Part shown: piece by piece, positions 5,679-7,511 of the stretch | Layout of the letters: each line of letters opens with the position of its first letter | Position numbering within the stretch: position 1 is the stretch's first letter | From: Bryobacterales bacterium | Lineage (GTDB): Bacteria; Acidobacteriota; Terriglobia; Bryobacterales; Bryobacteraceae | DNA length: 7,511 bases | Assembly: GCA_025456495.1 (NCBI GenBank) | Contig: JALOKO010000177.1 | Coordinates: 1 to 7,511 of the forward strand | Direction of reading: 5' to 3' | Translations under genes and position numbers: made by a program | The notes under the pieces: model-generated | The model's input: only the letters and a program-made list of their open reading frames with translations | Told to the model about the DNA's origin: nothing | Database searches by the model: none

Positions 5679-6444
5679 AATGCCTATCGCTTCGGCGCTG
5701 CTGGTGGCGCTCAGCATGCTGATGTTGAGTGGCTGCCTGAAGCACGAACTCAGCACCGGGTTATCTGAGCGCGAGGCTCAGGAGATGATCGTGTTGCTGA
5801 AAGAGAACGGGTTGGATGCGACACGCGAATTGGTGAAGCGTGAGCGCGAACAGCCCAGCTGGACTGTGCTGGTGAAGGGCGGTGACCAGAATCTGGTGCT
5901 GGCCTGGAGGGTGCTGCAGGACAACGGACTGCCTCGACAGCGCATCCACGGGCTCACCGAAGTGTTCAGCAAGGAGGGTATGATTCCCACCGCCACCGAA
6001 GAGCGTGCAAAGTATCTGGTGGGACTTTCCGGTGAAGTCAGCGAGACTCTGCGTGCCATCACGGGAGTAGTGGATGCGCGCGTCAACCTGGTGATTCCAG
6101 AGAATAGCCCGCTACTGGAGAAGAGCAACTGGAAGCCAGCCACCGCAAGCGTGCTGCTGAAGTACCGCACTGAGAAGCCTCCGCTGCAGCAGGAGAGCAT
6201 CCAAAGCCTTGTGGCGCGCGCCGTGGAAGGACTCACGGAAGACAACATCACCGTGGTGATGCAGCATGTCACCCCGAAGCCTCAGCCTGCGCGTGACGTG
6301 CAGTGGTACGCAGCCAGCCAGGAGGTTTCCATCGCGGCCCTGACTCTGTTGGGGTTGATGACCCTCTTTGCCTTGCTGCTGCTTGGGCGCATCAAGCAAC
6401 TGCAGTTGCAGTTGAAGCAGCAGGCATCACGCAAAGCTGCCTAG
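5644..6444 (+). CDS. sctJ: T3SS inner-membrane ring lipoprotein SctJ (YscJ/PrgK/HrcJ family)
   Basis: SctJ forms the periplasmic inner ring of the injectisome base. The 266-residue product has a lipoprotein signal peptide: basic n-region (K5, K8, R9, R10, R12), hydrophobic core (14-27) and lipobox LSGC with the lipidated Cys31. Two ring-building domains follow: about 38-98, and about 120-207 with the family segment from GMIPTATEERAKYL (112-125) to GVVDARVNLVIPE (141-153). A single C-terminal transmembrane helix (about 228-248) precedes a basic tail. The length and single TM separate it from flagellar FliF (about 550 residues). I chose the GTG at 5644 because it supplies the positive n-region that a signal peptide needs and has GAGCAGG upstream at 5631-5637. 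The ATG at 5680 would start with MPIAS and have no charge. The gene overlaps sctI by 35 bases. Confidence 0.95.
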   Translation: MESNKFFKRRSRMPIASALLVALSMLMLSGCLKHELSTGLSEREAQEMIVLLKENGLDATRELVKREREQPSWTVLVKGGDQNLVLAWRVLQDNGLPRQRIHGLTEVFSKEGMIPTATEERAKYLVGLSGEVSETLRAITGVVDARVNLVIPENSPLLEKSNWKPATASVLLKYRTEKPPLQQESIQSLVARAVEGLTEDNITVVMQHVTPKPQPARDVQWYAASQEVSIAALTLLGLMTLFALLLLGRIKQLQLQLKQQASRKAA

Positions 6445-6455
6445 GGAGCGCAGCC

Positions 6456-6734
6456 ATGGACGAGAATCCACAGAAGTCCCCCGACAAGAAACAGGAAACA
6501 CCTGCCCTGGGTCTGCGCCAGCAGGCATTTGATCTATTGAGCCGCATGCAGGACCGTGCCCAGTTGCGCGAACAACTCAACCTGATGCGCGAGGCTGAGC
6601 TCAAGCAGCTATTGCATGATGCGTCTGTACGAGACGCCTCACCAGCATGGCGTGAGATCACCCTGCGCCGATTCATCCGTGAGTCCGAGACAGCACTGAA
6701 GAAAGGGGGCTCGGATGGAGGGCAGAATCCTTAA
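6456..6734 (+). CDS. Small charged protein in the SctK position of the T3SS operon
   Basis: This 92-residue ORF has AGGGAG (6443-6448, overlapping the sctJ stop) seven bases before its ATG, and its end overlaps the sctL start by 20 bases, so it is very likely translated. It is hydrophilic, with no signal peptide, TM or Cys. Residues 1-17 are Lys/Pro/Glu-rich and probably disordered. Residues 18-83 should be helical: LRQQAFDLLSRMQDRAQLREQ at about 20-40, then a segment ending in ITLRRFIRESETALKK (68-83). Its place between sctJ and sctL is that of SctK (YscK, OrgA, HrpD), the cytosolic sorting-platform protein, but SctK is about 200 residues and I see no sequence match. It may be a reduced SctK analogue, a chaperone or a lineage-specific component. 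Function not recognised. Confidence 0.8.
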   Translation: MDENPQKSPDKKQETPALGLRQQAFDLLSRMQDRAQLREQLNLMREAELKQLLHDASVRDASPAWREITLRRFIRESETALKKGGSDGGQNP

Positions 6735-7374
6735 GGGAGCGGTAGGGGCGGGCGCCATCGTCAGACAACCCCTACTGCAGGCAGCCGAGGAGGCAAGGGA
6801 GATCCTGACGCAGGCGCATCAAGAGAGAGACCGTATTCGTCAGGAAGCCCGCGAGCAAGGCTTCCGTGAGGGCTTTCAGCAATGGGACACGGCCATTCGT
6901 CGCGTCAAGGACACCACAGACACCTACGTTCGTGAACATCAACAGGACTTCCTGAAACTTGCGGTGCGGATTGCGGAAAAGATCCTGGGCGACTCACTAC
7001 GCGCGGATCCTCAACAGATCATCCAGGTGGTACGGGAAGCCTTGCGCAACTTATCCCGTGAACGTCGATTGACGATTGAAGTTGCCCCTGGTCAGGGCGA
7101 TTTCCTGGAAAGCCAACGACAGGCGCTGGAAGCGCGCGTAGGGCAGGATTGCACCGTGCGAATCCTGGAAACCCCCGAGGTGTCGCCGGGGGGATGTTTG
7201 CTGCGGAGTGACTTGGGGATCATTGATGCGCGCGTGGAAACGCAATTGGCCCTGCTGGAGCGTGCGCTGCTGGCGGGCACGACGCGCGACGATGTGGAGC
7301 TTTCCTCCCGTCCGCCGATCTCCGGCCCAGAGGCCAGTGTGTCGTCCATCGCATCCGACGAGGGGGCACGATGA
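6715..7374 (+). CDS. sctL: T3SS ATPase stator protein SctL (YscL/FliH family)
   Basis: SctL links the SctN ATPase to the cytosolic sorting platform (SctQ/SctK) and regulates the ATPase. The 219-residue product has a charged coiled-coil stretch (about 22-80, rich in Glu/Arg/Gln) and then the V-type ATPase subunit E-like C-terminal domain. Family marks are LAVRIAEKILGDSL (82-95), a helix at 100-115, and the conserved GGCLLRSDLGIIDARVETQL (159-178) followed by LALLERAL, which matches the FliH/YscL signature with G-x-I-D-A. A Ser/Pro-rich tail (196-219) is probably disordered. The ATG at 6715 has GGGGG at 6705-6709, five bases upstream, and lies inside the previous gene (20-base overlap). The stop overlaps the sctN start in ATGA. 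FliH and YscL are hard to separate by sequence alone; the neighbours sctI and sctJ decide for T3SS. Confidence 0.93.
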   Translation: MEGRILKGAVGAGAIVRQPLLQAAEEAREILTQAHQERDRIRQEAREQGFREGFQQWDTAIRRVKDTTDTYVREHQQDFLKLAVRIAEKILGDSLRADPQQIIQVVREALRNLSRERRLTIEVAPGQGDFLESQRQALEARVGQDCTVRILETPEVSPGGCLLRSDLGIIDARVETQLALLERALLAGTTRDDVELSSRPPISGPEASVSSIASDEGAR

Positions 7375-7511
7375 CGGGTCCGGCGCACGCTCTTGACTTC
7401 GAAAGCCTCTTCACCACGATTGAACGTGCGAATCCCGTCCAGGTGATGGGAAGGGTAAAGGGCGTCACTGGATTGGTGGTGCGCGCCTCTTTGCCGGAAG
7501 CGTTCGTGGGC
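7371..7511 (+). CDS. sctN: T3SS ATPase SctN (YscN/FliI family), N-terminal fragment cut by the window edge
   Basis: Only the first 47 codons are in the window. The ATG at 7371 overlaps the sctL stop in ATGA and has AGGGGG at 7361-7366. Residues 24-47 (V-Q-V-M-G-R-V-K-G-V-T-G-L-V-V-R-A to A-F-V-G) fit the N-terminal beta-barrel of F1/FliI/YscN-type ATPases, where a G-x-V-x-x-V-x-G-x-x-V/I-x-A pattern is typical. SctN is the hexameric ATPase that unfolds substrates and releases chaperones beneath the export gate. The Walker A and B motifs lie outside the window, so the call rests on this short match and on its position directly after sctL, an arrangement seen in many T3SS and flagellar (fliH-fliI) clusters. 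Confidence 0.85.
   Translation, partial: MTGPAHALDFESLFTTIERANPVQVMGRVKGVTGLVVRASLPEAFVG

Noticed and set aside
5644..7511. Flagellar basal body genes (fliF-fliH-fliI) as an alternative reading
   Set aside because: The ring protein is a short lipoprotein with one C-terminal TM, unlike FliF, and it is preceded by an inner-rod-like gene instead of fliE; no fliG follows it.

Overview
The window is GC-rich, tightly packed bacterial DNA from a Gram-negative (LPS-making) organism. It carries lipid A/Kdo biosynthesis at the left edge and part of a non-flagellar type III secretion system (T3SS, injectisome) at the right edge. The G-rich ribosome binding sites, the fused Kdo-transferase/lipid A kinase and a T3SS run by a FliA-like sigma factor suggest a free-living Verrucomicrobiota- or Acidobacteriota-like organism. 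Verrucomicrobium spinosum is known to carry T3SS genes. This placement is inference; nothing in the window fixes the taxon.

Left part (1-2230): the 3' part of a waaA-lpxK fusion gene comes first, then frr (ribosome recycling factor) with a GTG start. A clear rho-independent terminator with a perfect 12-bp stem closes this block. Middle part (2231-4366): a short 15-bp tandem repeat precedes a secreted, probably beta-propeller protein of unknown function. That gene converges on a minus-strand nucleotidyltransferase-fold gene (COG3541/RlaP-like), and their two stop codons overlap in one CTAG. A non-coding divergent region (about 250 bp) follows, holding two small inverted repeats and a second, exact 15-bp tandem repeat.

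Right part (4367-7511): a plus-strand gene train encodes a FliA/WhiG-type sigma factor, SctI (inner rod), SctJ (inner-ring lipoprotein), an unrecognised 92-residue protein in the usual SctK slot, SctL (ATPase stator) and the start of SctN (ATPase). From sctI onward spacing is minimal: 35-, 20- and 4-nt overlaps and an 11-nt gap, pointing to translational coupling. The order I-J-X-L matches the Yersinia yscI-J-K-L order. Presence of SctI, and a short single-TM lipoprotein SctJ instead of FliF, marks this as an injectisome and not a flagellum. The sigma gene lies 31 nt upstream of sctI, so it may be a dedicated regulator of the system; its region 3 looks degenerate, which is the most interesting single observation here.
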